Shown: positions 24,290 through 32,029 of the stretch, piece by piece
Layout: the number at the start of each line of letters is the position of its first letter
Position numbering within the stretch: position 1 is the first letter of the stretch
From: Pseudomonadota bacterium
GTDB lineage: Bacteria > Pseudomonadota > Alphaproteobacteria > Rhizobiales > Beijerinckiaceae
Reading direction: 5' to 3'
Assembly: GCA_023450615.1 (NCBI GenBank)
Contig: JAEXGT010000078.1
Coordinates: 27,526 to 91,525 of the forward strand
Length of the DNA stretch: 64,000 nt
The notes under the pieces: generated by a model
Seen by the model: the letters and a program-made list of their open reading frames with translations, nothing else
Database searches by the model: none
Told to the model about the DNA's origin: nothing
Made by a program: the position numbers and the translations under genes

Positions 24290-24427
24290 TCAGGGTGGCA
24301 ATTGCCTTCCTGATCGCCTGAGACGCGATGTCCTGCTGCGAATCCCCTCCGCATGCCGGAACCGGAACAGCAGGACGCGGCCCTCCTGGTCGAGGATGAT
24401 GAGGCGGGCGGAGGGCCGCTTACGCAT
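24290..24427 (-). pseudogene. Truncated NUDIX hydrolase gene (N-terminal stub)
   Basis: The ATG at 24427 lies 3 bp after the carbonic anhydrase stop. The first residues, MRKRPSARLIILDQEGRVL followed by LFRFRHAEG, match the N-terminus of NUDIX hydrolases (first beta strands and the FRFRHAEG turn). Homology stops there and the frame ends after 45 residues without the NUDIX box. Together with the degenerate stretch downstream, this indicates a deletion that removed most of the gene. Confidence 0.65.
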
Positions 24428-24430
24428 GGA

Positions 24431-25111
24431 TCAGAGCGGGCCGGCATCCCGCGCGGCAAACATCGTCACGCGCCCCGGCATGTCTTCCACTGCCGGGTTG
24501 AACGCGCCGGTCTCGGGATCGCGGACCAGCAGAACGCCGGACGAGACGCCGAAATAGGCGCCGTGAAGCTGCAGCTTGCCGCGTTCCACCAGAATGCGCA
24601 CGCAGGGGAAGGTCATCAGGTTCTGGAGGCTGTTCTCGATGGCGGCGAGTTCCAGGCGCGGCAGGTATTCTTCCAGGTTCCCGTTATGCGGGCCGAGGCG
24701 CTCGCCCGCGGGCTTGATCAGATTCATCCAGCGGCCGATGAAATCGCCGGGCGAGAGCGGCGCGGTGTCGTCGGCGAAAGCGCGTACGCCGCCGCAGCGG
24801 GCATGGCCCAGAACCACGATGTGCTTCACCCGAAGCGCCTGAACGGCGAATTCGAGCGCCGCCGAGGTGCCGTGATAATCGCCGCCGGTCTCGTAGGGCG
24901 GCACGAGGTTCGCCACGTTGCGCACCACGAACAGCTCGCCTGGGCTCGCATCGAAGATCACTTCCGGCGAGACGCGGCTGTCGCAGCAGCCGATCACCAT
25001 CACTTCCGGCGATTGGCCTTTCTCTGCCAAAGCCTCGAAGCGCCCCTTCTCTCGCGGGAAGCGCTCGTCGAGAAAGGAGCGGTAACCGTCGGTCAGGCGC
25101 TGGGGAAACAT
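24431..25111 (-). CDS. Beta-class carbonic anhydrase
   Basis: Hydrates CO2 to bicarbonate. 226 residues from the ATG at 25111, preceded by GAAGGA; a TTG at 25132 would add seven residues. Zinc ligands are in GCCDSRVSP (C42, with D44-R46 dyad) and GHARCGGV (His and Cys). The GELFVVRNVANLVPPYE segment is typical. The upstream dehydratase gene ends 18 bp before this start, so the two probably share a transcript. Confidence 0.95.
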   Translation of the reverse strand: MFPQRLTDGYRSFLDERFPREKGRFEALAEKGQSPEVMVIGCCDSRVSPEVIFDASPGELFVVRNVANLVPPYETGGDYHGTSAALEFAVQALRVKHIVVLGHARCGGVRAFADDTAPLSPGDFIGRWMNLIKPAGERLGPHNGNLEEYLPRLELAAIENSLQNLMTFPCVRILVERGKLQLHGAYFGVSSGVLLVRDPETGAFNPAVEDMPGRVTMFAARDAGPL

Positions 25112-25128
25112 GAGCAATTCCTTCGCTG

Positions 25129-26067
25129 TCAAAGAGTCAGTTCGGCGAGCTTTTGGAGTTCGACATTGGCTCCGCAGAGGAGCACCCCGATCCGCTCGTC
25201 AGTTTGAGGCTTATAGGCCCCGGAGATCAAAGCCGCCAGAGCCGCCGCTCCGCCGGGTTCGGACGCGATGCGATAGTCGCGCCAGAGCGCGCCCTGCGCC
25301 TCGCGGATGGCCTCGTCCTTCACGAGAACGACGCGGTCGACCGCTCGGCTGCAGATGGCATGGACGAGGTCGCCCGTATTGCGGGCGCCGAGCGAGTCAG
25401 CTGCGACCGAATCCACCTCCACATCGACCGGCTTTCCGGCCTCGAGCGCGGCATGGAGCGCGCGGGAGCCTTCCGGCTCCACGCCCACCACCTTCACCCG
25501 GCCGCCCCACCAGCTTGCGATGCCGCTGATGAGGCCGCCGCCGCCCACGGCCACGAGCACCGTATCTAGGGTAGGGGCGTCCCGCTCCCATTCCAGTCCC
25601 ACGGTGCCCTGACCGATGATGGTGCTCTCGGCGGCGAAGGGATGGATGCGCAACGCGCCGCTCTGCGCCACGTATGCGTCACAGGCCTCCTGCGCATCCG
25701 CATAACGCGCGCCGCCGATCACCACCTCCGCCCCATGGGAGCGGATGACGGCCACCTTCGCGGGGCTTGAGATCTCGGGCACGAAAATACGAGCCTTCAC
25801 GCCGAGTTCCTTGGCTGCATAGGCCACGGCCGCGCCGTGATTGCCGCCGGAGGCCGCAGCCACGCCTGCCGCCGGGATCGGATTCGACAGGAGCGTGTTG
25901 AAGGCGCCGCGTGTCTTGAACGAGCCCGCATGCTGGAGGAATTCGAGCTTCAGACTCACCGGCCCCCGGTGAGTGAAGGCCCCGGTCAGGCTCATCACCG
26001 GCGTGCGGCGGATATGCGGGGCGATGCGGGCGTAGGCGGCTTCGATCTCGGCGCGGGTGATTGTCAT
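25129..26067 (-). CDS. Threonine/serine dehydratase-like PLP enzyme
   Basis: 312 residues, fold type II. PLP lysine K51 in AGSFKTRGAF, the SGGNHGAAVAYAA phosphate/asparagine loop, and the glycine-rich VAVGGGGLISG cofactor loop. There is no C-terminal ACT regulatory domain, so it resembles catabolic threonine dehydratases, serine racemase or hydroxyaspartate dehydratases rather than biosynthetic IlvA. It overlaps the DUF429 gene by 4 bp (ATGA). Confidence 0.88.
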   Translation of the reverse strand: MTITRAEIEAAYARIAPHIRRTPVMSLTGAFTHRGPVSLKLEFLQHAGSFKTRGAFNTLLSNPIPAAGVAAASGGNHGAAVAYAAKELGVKARIFVPEISSPAKVAVIRSHGAEVVIGGARYADAQEACDAYVAQSGALRIHPFAAESTIIGQGTVGLEWERDAPTLDTVLVAVGGGGLISGIASWWGGRVKVVGVEPEGSRALHAALEAGKPVDVEVDSVAADSLGARNTGDLVHAICSRAVDRVVLVKDEAIREAQGALWRDYRIASEPGGAAALAALISGAYKPQTDERIGVLLCGANVELQKLAELTL

Positions 26068-26807
26068 GATGGTGTCCGGAGGGTCCAGATGGCGACCGGC
26101 AGGCCATGCGCATCGCGGCCGGGCGGGTCGGGAAAGGATTGCCCTCCACCTGTCGCGAGATCGAGCGCCACGGTCAACCCCGCGAGCGCGTCGAGCAAGT
26201 CGTCGGCAGCGGCACCTCTCGGAGGAGGGGAGGCGATGAGCGCCTCGGGCAAGAGGCCCGATGCTCCGAGAAGCGCGCGGCGCAGGCGCATGCCGGGCTC
26301 ATAGGGAACGCTTTTCACCTTCTTCGGCTGGTCGAGAGCCTGCCGCCCGTTGAGCGCCCAGAAGGCGAGTTCGGGATGAACCTCGAACACTTTGTCGATC
26401 AATTCAGGCCGGGAGCGCAGCAGCGCATCGATCTCGCGGATCTTCGGGAAGATGTTGAAGCCCTGCCGCGAGACCTTGCGCGGCGGATCGGAGGTTGCGA
26501 GCGCAAGCCGGCAGGCCTCGCCGTAATCGCTCGCGTAAACCGCCTCGCGGGAGGGAATGGCGAAAACGGAGGATTGCCTTTGTCCGAGAAGCGGGCGGAT
26601 GAGCTGCTCGGGCAACCGCCCGGAGCCAGTGGTTCGCTCGGGCAGGCCGATGGGCATGTCGACCGCGATCACGCTGGGCTTTTCCGGCGCATCGGCAATC
26701 GCCGCAAGGGTGGGCGCAACGACGATCCGCGCGGAGGCGGGATTGCCCGCTTCCATGAGCGCCGCGATCCACCCGGCCCGGCAGCCATCCACCCCCGCAA
26801 CCCACAT
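26064..26807 (-). CDS. DUF429 protein
   Basis: 247 residues from the ATG at 26807 (AAAGGAGAAG upstream). It opens with VAGVDGCRAGWIAAL and contains VIAVDMPIGLPE, an RNase H-like pair of acidic strands typical of DUF429. The R-q-S-s-V-F-a-i-P-s-R-e-A-v-Y motif is present in the middle. Enzymatic role unknown; the fold suggests a nuclease. It overlaps the dehydratase gene. Confidence 0.82.
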   Translation of the reverse strand: MWVAGVDGCRAGWIAALMEAGNPASARIVVAPTLAAIADAPEKPSVIAVDMPIGLPERTTGSGRLPEQLIRPLLGQRQSSVFAIPSREAVYASDYGEACRLALATSDPPRKVSRQGFNIFPKIREIDALLRSRPELIDKVFEVHPELAFWALNGRQALDQPKKVKSVPYEPGMRLRRALLGASGLLPEALIASPPPRGAAADDLLDALAGLTVALDLATGGGQSFPDPPGRDAHGLPVAIWTLRTPS

Positions 26808-26875
26808 TGGCCCGCTTCTCCTTTGCACGAACGCCTGGGCCTCATTAAAACCGGATGCTCAGCCGAGGAACAGCC

Positions 26876-27757
26876 ATGCCTGCCATTCGCCCCCGCCGCA
26901 GCGCACTCTACATGCCGGGTTCCAACGCCCGGGCGATCGAGAAAGCCAGGACGCTTCCCGCCGACACGGTGATCTTCGATCTGGAGGATGCGGTGGCGCC
27001 CGAGATGAAGGCGCAAGCGCGCGATGCCGTTTGCGCCGCCGTGACGACGGGCGGTTACGGCATGCGGGAACTGGTGATCCGCATCAACGGGCTCAACACA
27101 CCATGGGCCGAGGCCGATCTGGCGGCGGCAGCGGGTGCCGCGCCGGATGCGATCCTGATCCCCAAGGTTTCATCGCCCGATGACCTGCTGGCAACCGGCA
27201 AGCGCCTGCGCGCTCTCGGCGCGCCGGAAAAAACGCGCATATGGGCGATGATCGAAACTCCGCTCGCCATCCTGCAGGCGCAGGCGATTGCCTCAGTGGC
27301 GCAGGATGAAACCTCACGCCTCGCCTGCTTCGTCATGGGCACGAACGATCTCGCGAAGGATACGCGCGCGCGTCTCAAGGCGGGACGCGCGGCGATGATG
27401 CCCTGGCTCATGACGGCGCTCGCGGCGGCGCGCGCTTACGGCATCGACATTCTCGACGGCGTTTACAACGACCTGTCGGATGAAGTGGGTTTGCGTGACG
27501 AATGCATTCAAGGCCGCGATTGCGGCTTCGACGGCAAGACGCTGATCCACCCGGGTCAGATCGCAGCGGCGAACGAGATCTTCGCGCCGTCCGCGCAGGA
27601 GGTGGAGAGCGCCCGCGTCATCGTTGCTCTCTTCGAGCCGCCGGAGAATGCGGGCAAGGGCGCGATCAGCCACAACGGTCGCATGGTCGAACGGCTTCAC
27701 GCGGATATGGCGCAGCGGACATTGGCGCTGGCGGAGGCGATTGCGCGGCGCGAATGA
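26876..27757 (+). CDS. CitE-like CoA-ester lyase (HpcH/HpaI family)
   Basis: 293 residues from the ATG at 26876 (GAGGAAC upstream). RSALYMPGSNARAIEKA, the divalent-metal segment VIFDLEDAVAPEMK, MIETPLAILQ and GTNDLAKD are the marks of malyl-CoA/citramalyl-CoA/beta-methylmalyl-CoA lyases. GKTLIHPGQI closes the barrel. The family splits or hydrolyses beta-hydroxyacyl-CoA esters; the exact substrate is not decidable. Two dispersed repeats follow. Confidence 0.9.
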   Translation: MPAIRPRRSALYMPGSNARAIEKARTLPADTVIFDLEDAVAPEMKAQARDAVCAAVTTGGYGMRELVIRINGLNTPWAEADLAAAAGAAPDAILIPKVSSPDDLLATGKRLRALGAPEKTRIWAMIETPLAILQAQAIASVAQDETSRLACFVMGTNDLAKDTRARLKAGRAAMMPWLMTALAAARAYGIDILDGVYNDLSDEVGLRDECIQGRDCGFDGKTLIHPGQIAAANEIFAPSAQEVESARVIVALFEPPENAGKGAISHNGRMVERLHADMAQRTLALAEAIARRE

Positions 27758-27821
27758 TGGCTGCTCTTCGTTACCGTCGGACTTGATCCTGAGATGCACG
27801 TTTTCTTTTCCAACGCACAAA

Positions 27822-27921
27822 CCTCATCCTGAGGAGCCTGCGCAGCAGGCGTCTCGAAGGAAGGCTTCAGAGATCACTGGATCATCCTTCGAGACGGCCT
27901 TACAGGCCTCCTCAGGATGAG
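27822..27921. repeat. Dispersed palindromic repeat, family A, copy 3
   Basis: Starts CCTCATCCTGAGGAGCC, contains GCGTCTCGAAGGAAGG with the mate CCTTCGAGACGGCC, and ends CCTCCTCAGGATGAGG. It is in the 305-bp gene-free spacer between convergent genes (27758-28062), next to a family D repeat; nothing else is seen there. Confidence 0.8.
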
Positions 27922-27958
27922 GGCGAAGGGTGCAAGAGGTCGGGATCACTTGCCTCTT

Positions 27959-28046
27959 CGTCATGCCCGCACTTGTTGCGGGCATCCACGTCTTGACCCC
28001 ACTGCGGTTTCCAAGACGTGGATAGCCGGATCAAATCCGGCCATGA
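27959..28046. repeat. Dispersed palindromic repeat, family D
   Basis: Runs GTCATGCCCGCACTTGTTGC, CATCCACGTCTTG, then the inverted CAAGACGTGGAT and GGCCATGAC. The two ends (GTCATG... / ...CATGAC) and the inner arms pair. It lies at the 3' side of the Trm112-like gene. Confidence 0.72.
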
Positions 28047-28062
28047 CGCCGAGCTTTTGCTC

Positions 28063-28293
28063 TCAATCCGTCAGTTGCCGCGCCTCTTCCGGCAGCATGA
28101 TCGGGATGCCGTCGCGGATGGGATAAGCGAGCTTCGCGCGGCGGCTGATGAGTTCCTGGCGCGCGGAATCGTATTCCAGAGTTTCCTTGGTGAGCGGACA
28201 GACGAGAAGCTCCAGGAGCTTCGGGTCGATGCGCGTGGCTTCCACCGGCTGGGGCGCATCGGGCTGGGCTGGGAGGTTCGTCTCGGCAGACAT
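28063..28293 (-). CDS. Trm112-family small protein
   Basis: 76 residues from the ATG at 28293 (AGGA at proper spacing); an ATG three codons upstream is possible. The core IDPKLLELLVCPLTKETLEY plus LAYPIRDGIPIMLPEEAR is the Trm112/YcaR pattern. Only one Cys is left of the metal-binding set, as in many alphaproteobacterial homologues. Function in bacteria is unclear. It follows the LON-domain gene by about 10 bp. Confidence 0.9.
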   Translation of the reverse strand: MSAETNLPAQPDAPQPVEATRIDPKLLELLVCPLTKETLEYDSARQELISRRAKLAYPIRDGIPIMLPEEARQLTD

Positions 28294-28303
28294 GATTTTC
28301 ATC

Positions 28304-28975
28304 CTATTGCAGCGTCGAATCGGAGCTGACGCCGCCGCGGGCGAGTTCGATCTCGGTAAGCGCGATGAGAACTTCCGCGCGGGTTTTCAGGTTGGGCGCT
28401 TCGAGGAGCGCCTGCTTCTCGCGCACGCCGAAGGGGCTCATCATGCAAAGCGCGTTCACCAGCGCTTCGTTGGGGGCTTCCTCGATGCCGCGCCAATCCA
28501 CTTTCACATGCGCGGCGTCGACGAAATCGCGCAGCGCTTTCAGCACGCCGTTGCGGTCCACCTCGTTCTCGCCCGCGCGGGCGGTGAAGTCGTTCGCGAA
28601 GGGCTCAAAATTCACCCGGCAGCGGCGGAAGAGATCGATGAGCGGCAGCTCCTCTTCCACGCGAAAACGCGCGATGCCGATAAGAGTGATGAGATAGCGG
28701 CCGTCGCTCGTCTCGGCGAACTGCGTGATGCGGCCCGCGCAACCGACGGAGTAAATCCTGGGGGCGGTGGAATTCGCCTCGCTTTCCGCATCCGGCTGAA
28801 TCATGCCGATCACGCGATCCGTCTTCAGCGCATGGTCCACCATCGCGAGATAGCGCGGCTCGAAGATGTTGAGCGGCATCTGCCCGCGCGGCAGCAGCAG
28901 CGCGCCGGGCAGGGGAAAGACGGGAATGACCGATGGGCAATCATCCGGCCCCCGGTATACCGCGTTCATTCCCAT
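28304..28975 (-). CDS. LON substrate-binding-domain protein
   Basis: 223 residues, a stand-alone LON N-terminal domain without the AAA or protease parts. PVFPLPGALLLPRGQMPLNI, EPRYLAMV and GCAGRITQFAET are conserved LON_substr_bdg motifs. The ATG at 28975 has GGGAGA 6 nt upstream. It follows the CnoX-like gene and precedes the Trm112-like gene on the same strand, a conserved order in Hyphomicrobiales. Probably an adaptor or peptide-binding factor; not proven. Confidence 0.9.
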   Translation of the reverse strand: MGMNAVYRGPDDCPSVIPVFPLPGALLLPRGQMPLNIFEPRYLAMVDHALKTDRVIGMIQPDAESEANSTAPRIYSVGCAGRITQFAETSDGRYLITLIGIARFRVEEELPLIDLFRRCRVNFEPFANDFTARAGENEVDRNGVLKALRDFVDAAHVKVDWRGIEEAPNEALVNALCMMSPFGVREKQALLEAPNLKTRAEVLIALTEIELARGGVSSDSTLQ

Positions 28976-29003
28976 CCCATTCTCCCCGTTGTTTTGAAAA
29001 TCG

Positions 29004-29921
29004 TCAGGCGAACAGAAGCGAGGACAGCCTCCGCCGCCCTGCAATCGTCATCTCGTCCATGGGGCCCCAGGCCTCAAAGAACTGAACGAGCTGCTTGCGT
29101 GCGCCATCGTCGTTCCAATTGCGGTCGCGACGAACGATTTCAAGGAGGTGATTGACCGCATCCTCGCGCTTTCCACGCGCATTCAGCGCAATCGCGAGAT
29201 CGAAGCGGGCCTGATGATCGAGCGGATCGGATTCGACCTTGCGCTGAAGCTCGGCCGTGTCGCCGAGAGAGCCCGCCTGCTCGGCAAGTTCGACGGCCGC
29301 GCGCGCGCCCGCAATCGCCGGATCGTTGGCCTTGCCGTCGGGCGCCATGGCGAGGAATCGCTTGGCGCCTTCCAGGTCTCCTACCTCCACGTGAAGCTTC
29401 ACGAGGGCGGCAAGCGCCGCGGTGTTCTCCGGTTCCTGCGAGAGAACGGCGGCGTAAAGCTCGGCTGCGCCCGCCATGTCGCCGGCGGCCACGAGCTGAT
29501 CGGCCTCGGCGAGAATCTCTTCCGTCGCGCCTGGGCCCAACGGGCCGACGAGCCGTTCGATGAAGGCTTTCAGCTGGCTTTCCGGCAGGGCTCCCATGAA
29601 GCCGTCCACCGGCTGGCCGCGCTGGAAGGCGAAGACAGCGGGAATCGACTGCACGCCGAGCTGGCCGGCGATCTGCGGATGTTCGTCGATATTCATCTTC
29701 ACGAGCTTCACCTTGCCGCCGGCGGCCTTCACCACCTTTTCCAGAATCGGCGTGAGCTGCTTGCAGGGGCCGCACCAGGGCGCCCAGAAATCGACCAGCA
29801 CCGGCTGATTCATGGATTCGGCCAGAACGTCCTGGCGGAAATCGGCGGTGGTGGTGTCCTTCACGAGGTCGTTGGCGAGATTGTTGGACGGCGTTCCGGA
29901 GGAGGGGGTATCGGTCAACAT
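29004..29921 (-). CDS. CnoX-like thioredoxin/TPR co-chaperone
   Basis: 305 residues: a thioredoxin domain at about 20-130 with the active site WCGPC (C50, C53), then TPR repeats to the end (AELYAAVLSQEPENTAALAA and similar). CnoX in Escherichia coli couples a thioredoxin fold to TPRs and hands substrates to GroEL and DnaK, but lacks a full CxxC; this one keeps both cysteines and so could also reduce disulfides. It heads a three-gene run with the LON-domain and Trm112-like genes. Confidence 0.9.
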   Translation of the reverse strand: MLTDTPSSGTPSNNLANDLVKDTTTADFRQDVLAESMNQPVLVDFWAPWCGPCKQLTPILEKVVKAAGGKVKLVKMNIDEHPQIAGQLGVQSIPAVFAFQRGQPVDGFMGALPESQLKAFIERLVGPLGPGATEEILAEADQLVAAGDMAGAAELYAAVLSQEPENTAALAALVKLHVEVGDLEGAKRFLAMAPDGKANDPAIAGARAAVELAEQAGSLGDTAELQRKVESDPLDHQARFDLAIALNARGKREDAVNHLLEIVRRDRNWNDDGARKQLVQFFEAWGPMDEMTIAGRRRLSSLLFA

Positions 29922-29972
29922 GCGATCCTCGAAAGGTAAGCGTGAGAAGAGGCTTTGGGCCTAGATGGGAGC

Positions 29973-30500
29973 TTAAGGCGCGTCTGGCAATTCCACCGGC
30001 GGCTCGGGAAGGCGCAGGATGATCGGATCGTGGCCCGTGGAGCGCAGGAACTTCACCAGATCCTCCCGCGACACGCCCGTGGTCATGGAATTGACCAGCG
30101 GATGAAAGTTCACCCGCTCATGCTCCATGAGGTTGGCATCGAGCACCATCGTCACCTTGCCCTCCGTGTCGTTCACCACTGCGAAGGCCGTGACGGAACC
30201 GGGTTCCACGCCGAGCATGGCTTTCAGCTGCTCGGCGGAGCCGAAGGAGAGGCGGCCCGAGGCTCCGAGAGCCTCATGGGTGCGCTTGAGGTCGATGGCG
30301 GTGTCGTGCTTGGCGGAAATCAGGAAGTACCGGCCCTTCTTGTCCTTCACGAACAGGTTCTTGGAATGGGCGCCGGGAATCATGTCCTTGACGGATTTCG
30401 ATTCGGCCACCGTGAAGACGGGCTCGTGCTCGACGGTCTCGGAGGGAATGCCGAGCGCGTCCAGGCGCTCCAGCAGCTCTTGTGGGGAGAGATGGGCCAA
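29973..30500 (-). CDS. YbaK/ProX-type aminoacyl-tRNA deacylase
   Basis: Hydrolyses mischarged tRNA in trans (Ala-tRNA-Pro in ProX). 175 residues from a TTG at 30500 with GGAG upstream; an in-frame ATG at 30614 would add 38 non-conserved residues. HEPVFTVAESKSV, GAHSKNLFVKDKKGRYFLI (the catalytic lysine is in KNLFVKDKK) and GVEPGSVTAFAVVND are present. Family length is about 165-175, favouring the shorter form. Confidence 0.87.
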   Translation of the reverse strand: MAHLSPQELLERLDALGIPSETVEHEPVFTVAESKSVKDMIPGAHSKNLFVKDKKGRYFLISAKHDTAIDLKRTHEALGASGRLSFGSAEQLKAMLGVEPGSVTAFAVVNDTEGKVTMVLDANLMEHERVNFHPLVNSMTTGVSREDLVKFLRSTGHDPIILRLPEPPVELPDAP

Positions 30501-30656
30501 GGCTTTGGGACTCCAGCTTGTCTGTGGGCTTCTATCGGGCCGGATGGGCAGGCTCAAGCGCCGCGTCAAAAAGATTGGCGAAGACCTCTTGCAATGTGAG
30601 TCGTTTTGAGGCAAATCAGCGGCCTCGCAACGATGCCTAGCGCATCGCGGGGCGGT

Positions 30657-30731
30657 GCGGGTGTAGCTCAGGGGTAGAGCACAACCTTGCCAAGGTTGGG
30701 GTCGAGGGTTCGAATCCCTTCGCCCGCTCCA
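30657..30731 (+). tRNA. tRNA-Gly (GCC)
   Basis: The full cloverleaf can be drawn. Acceptor GCGGGTG pairs with CGCCCGC, the D arm is in GTAGCTCAGGGGTAGAGC, and the anticodon arm CAACC-TTGCCAA-GGTTG gives anticodon GCC. The T arm is GAGGG-TTCGAAT-CCCTT, discriminator T, CCA encoded. A terminator follows within 60 bp, and an AT-rich gene of foreign look comes next. Confidence 0.98.
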
Positions 30732-30761
30732 ATTCCTCTCATATTCGAGAGGCTTACGAAG

Positions 30762-30786
30762 GCCCGCCGTCAGGCGGGCTTTTCGT
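30762..30786 (+). terminator. Terminator of tRNA-Gly
   Basis: The stem GCCCGCC-GTCA-GGCGGGC is followed by TTTTCGTTTTT, a textbook intrinsic terminator. Confidence 0.9.
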
Positions 30787-30865
30787 TTTTGTGATCTAGG
30801 CTTGTACTAAGGCTGTCGTACTAAAACTCATCGAGTTATACTGTTTCCATAAGGGGAGCAGGGGT

Positions 30866-31909
30866 ATGGCGTTAGGGCGACTTTGGGCAGGCCGAGCTTA
30901 TGGCACAAACACAGGCAATCTGTTCGTTAAACTGGAAGGCAGTAACTCTTCTCTTGAGGGAAGGCTTCATCTCAATGAAGCCGGTGTCGGCTTAGTTGTC
31001 TATGCGATAAAAGGCATTTTTGACGGTAGTCACCTCGCTCTGACTGGTGAGCCCTTAACTGAAATTCCCAATTTTATATTTGGCCAACTTACTGCTAACG
31101 CTACACTCAACAATAAAGGTGAATTGGCAGGAGAATGGGAAACCAACATTGGCTCTGCAGGCACTTTTATCCTCTTCCCTCATGAACAAGCTCAAAACTT
31201 TGAAGCTATGTCCGAGGTGAGACCGGATCAGTTTCATACAGCTCGCAATTCTTTTGGTGCAATTGAAGTTGATAGAAGGCAAATTACGTCTTTAGCAGAC
31301 GATATTCAGCGTGAATTTAAAAATGCACAAGTGGTTGTAACTATTAATACAGAGACGGAACAATCACGCTTTTTGCCAGATTTTAAGAATTACAATTTCA
31401 ATTCTGAGAGGGCTATAAGTATAAAGCTATTTGCTCAAGAAGCAGAAGCTAATGGCCTAAATAAAGTAGTTACTGTAGAATTTGGTCAGCAGACGAATAT
31501 CGTAACTACGCAAGGAGGAGACGAGGCTTGGGTCTTAGGCATGCTCGAAAAATTGAAGCGCAGCATCAAACCTTGCGAGCGAACATATACAACGAGTTTT
31601 AAGAGATTTGGTTTTGGAATAAATCAGCTTTTACTTGTAGGAGCAATTGTATTTCTACCAAGCTTGGAATCCCTTAGGGATCGAGCAGTCCTAATGTTGA
31701 CGGTGCTTTTATTAATATATGGAGTGAACCGGCTTCATAGTCGGTATCTCCCATTTTCAGCTATTTATCTTGATGTGAAGCCAATTGGACCACTAGCGAG
31801 AATGGCACCCACAGTGATTTCATGGGTGATTTCTGTGACCGCAAGCATCGCAGCTGCATTAGTAGCTGCGTATTTGCAAGGATGGCTTGGTCCACCCTCT
31901 CCCCAATAA
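30866..31909 (+). CDS. AT-rich membrane protein next to tRNA-Gly
   Basis: 347 residues. N-terminal part (1-120) is rich in beta-type repeats (LFVKLEGSNSSLEGRLHL, GELAGEWETN), perhaps a small barrel or jelly roll. The middle part is mixed alpha/beta. Two hydrophobic hairpins near 250-290 are followed by a final transmembrane segment (about 318-340, VISWVISVTASIAAALVAA). Codon use is strongly A/T-ending, unlike the neighbours, and the gene stands alone after a tRNA, both signs of transfer. AAGGGGAGCAGGGGT precedes the ATG. Family not recognised. Confidence 0.75.
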   Translation: MALGRLWAGRAYGTNTGNLFVKLEGSNSSLEGRLHLNEAGVGLVVYAIKGIFDGSHLALTGEPLTEIPNFIFGQLTANATLNNKGELAGEWETNIGSAGTFILFPHEQAQNFEAMSEVRPDQFHTARNSFGAIEVDRRQITSLADDIQREFKNAQVVVTINTETEQSRFLPDFKNYNFNSERAISIKLFAQEAEANGLNKVVTVEFGQQTNIVTTQGGDEAWVLGMLEKLKRSIKPCERTYTTSFKRFGFGINQLLLVGAIVFLPSLESLRDRAVLMLTVLLLIYGVNRLHSRYLPFSAIYLDVKPIGPLARMAPTVISWVISVTASIAAALVAAYLQGWLGPPSPQ

Positions 31910-32029
31910 GCCGTAATTTTCGGATGCTCTTCCTCACTGTACAATTAGGCGATGCAGTCGAAAGAAGTAGTCTTTGATCTCGCTTCGCGGGCGCTTCGAG
32001 CTACAATCGCCACAAACGGGAGAAAACGC

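Noticed and set aside
24205..24459. An 84-codon minus-strand frame over the NUDIX stub
   Set aside because: It runs in a different frame from the NUDIX homology and is rich in Ser, Arg and Cys with no family resemblance.
30731..32029. A duplicated tRNA-Gly 3' end marking an integrated island
   Set aside because: The T-arm and acceptor sequence was not found again downstream within the window, and no integrase is present.
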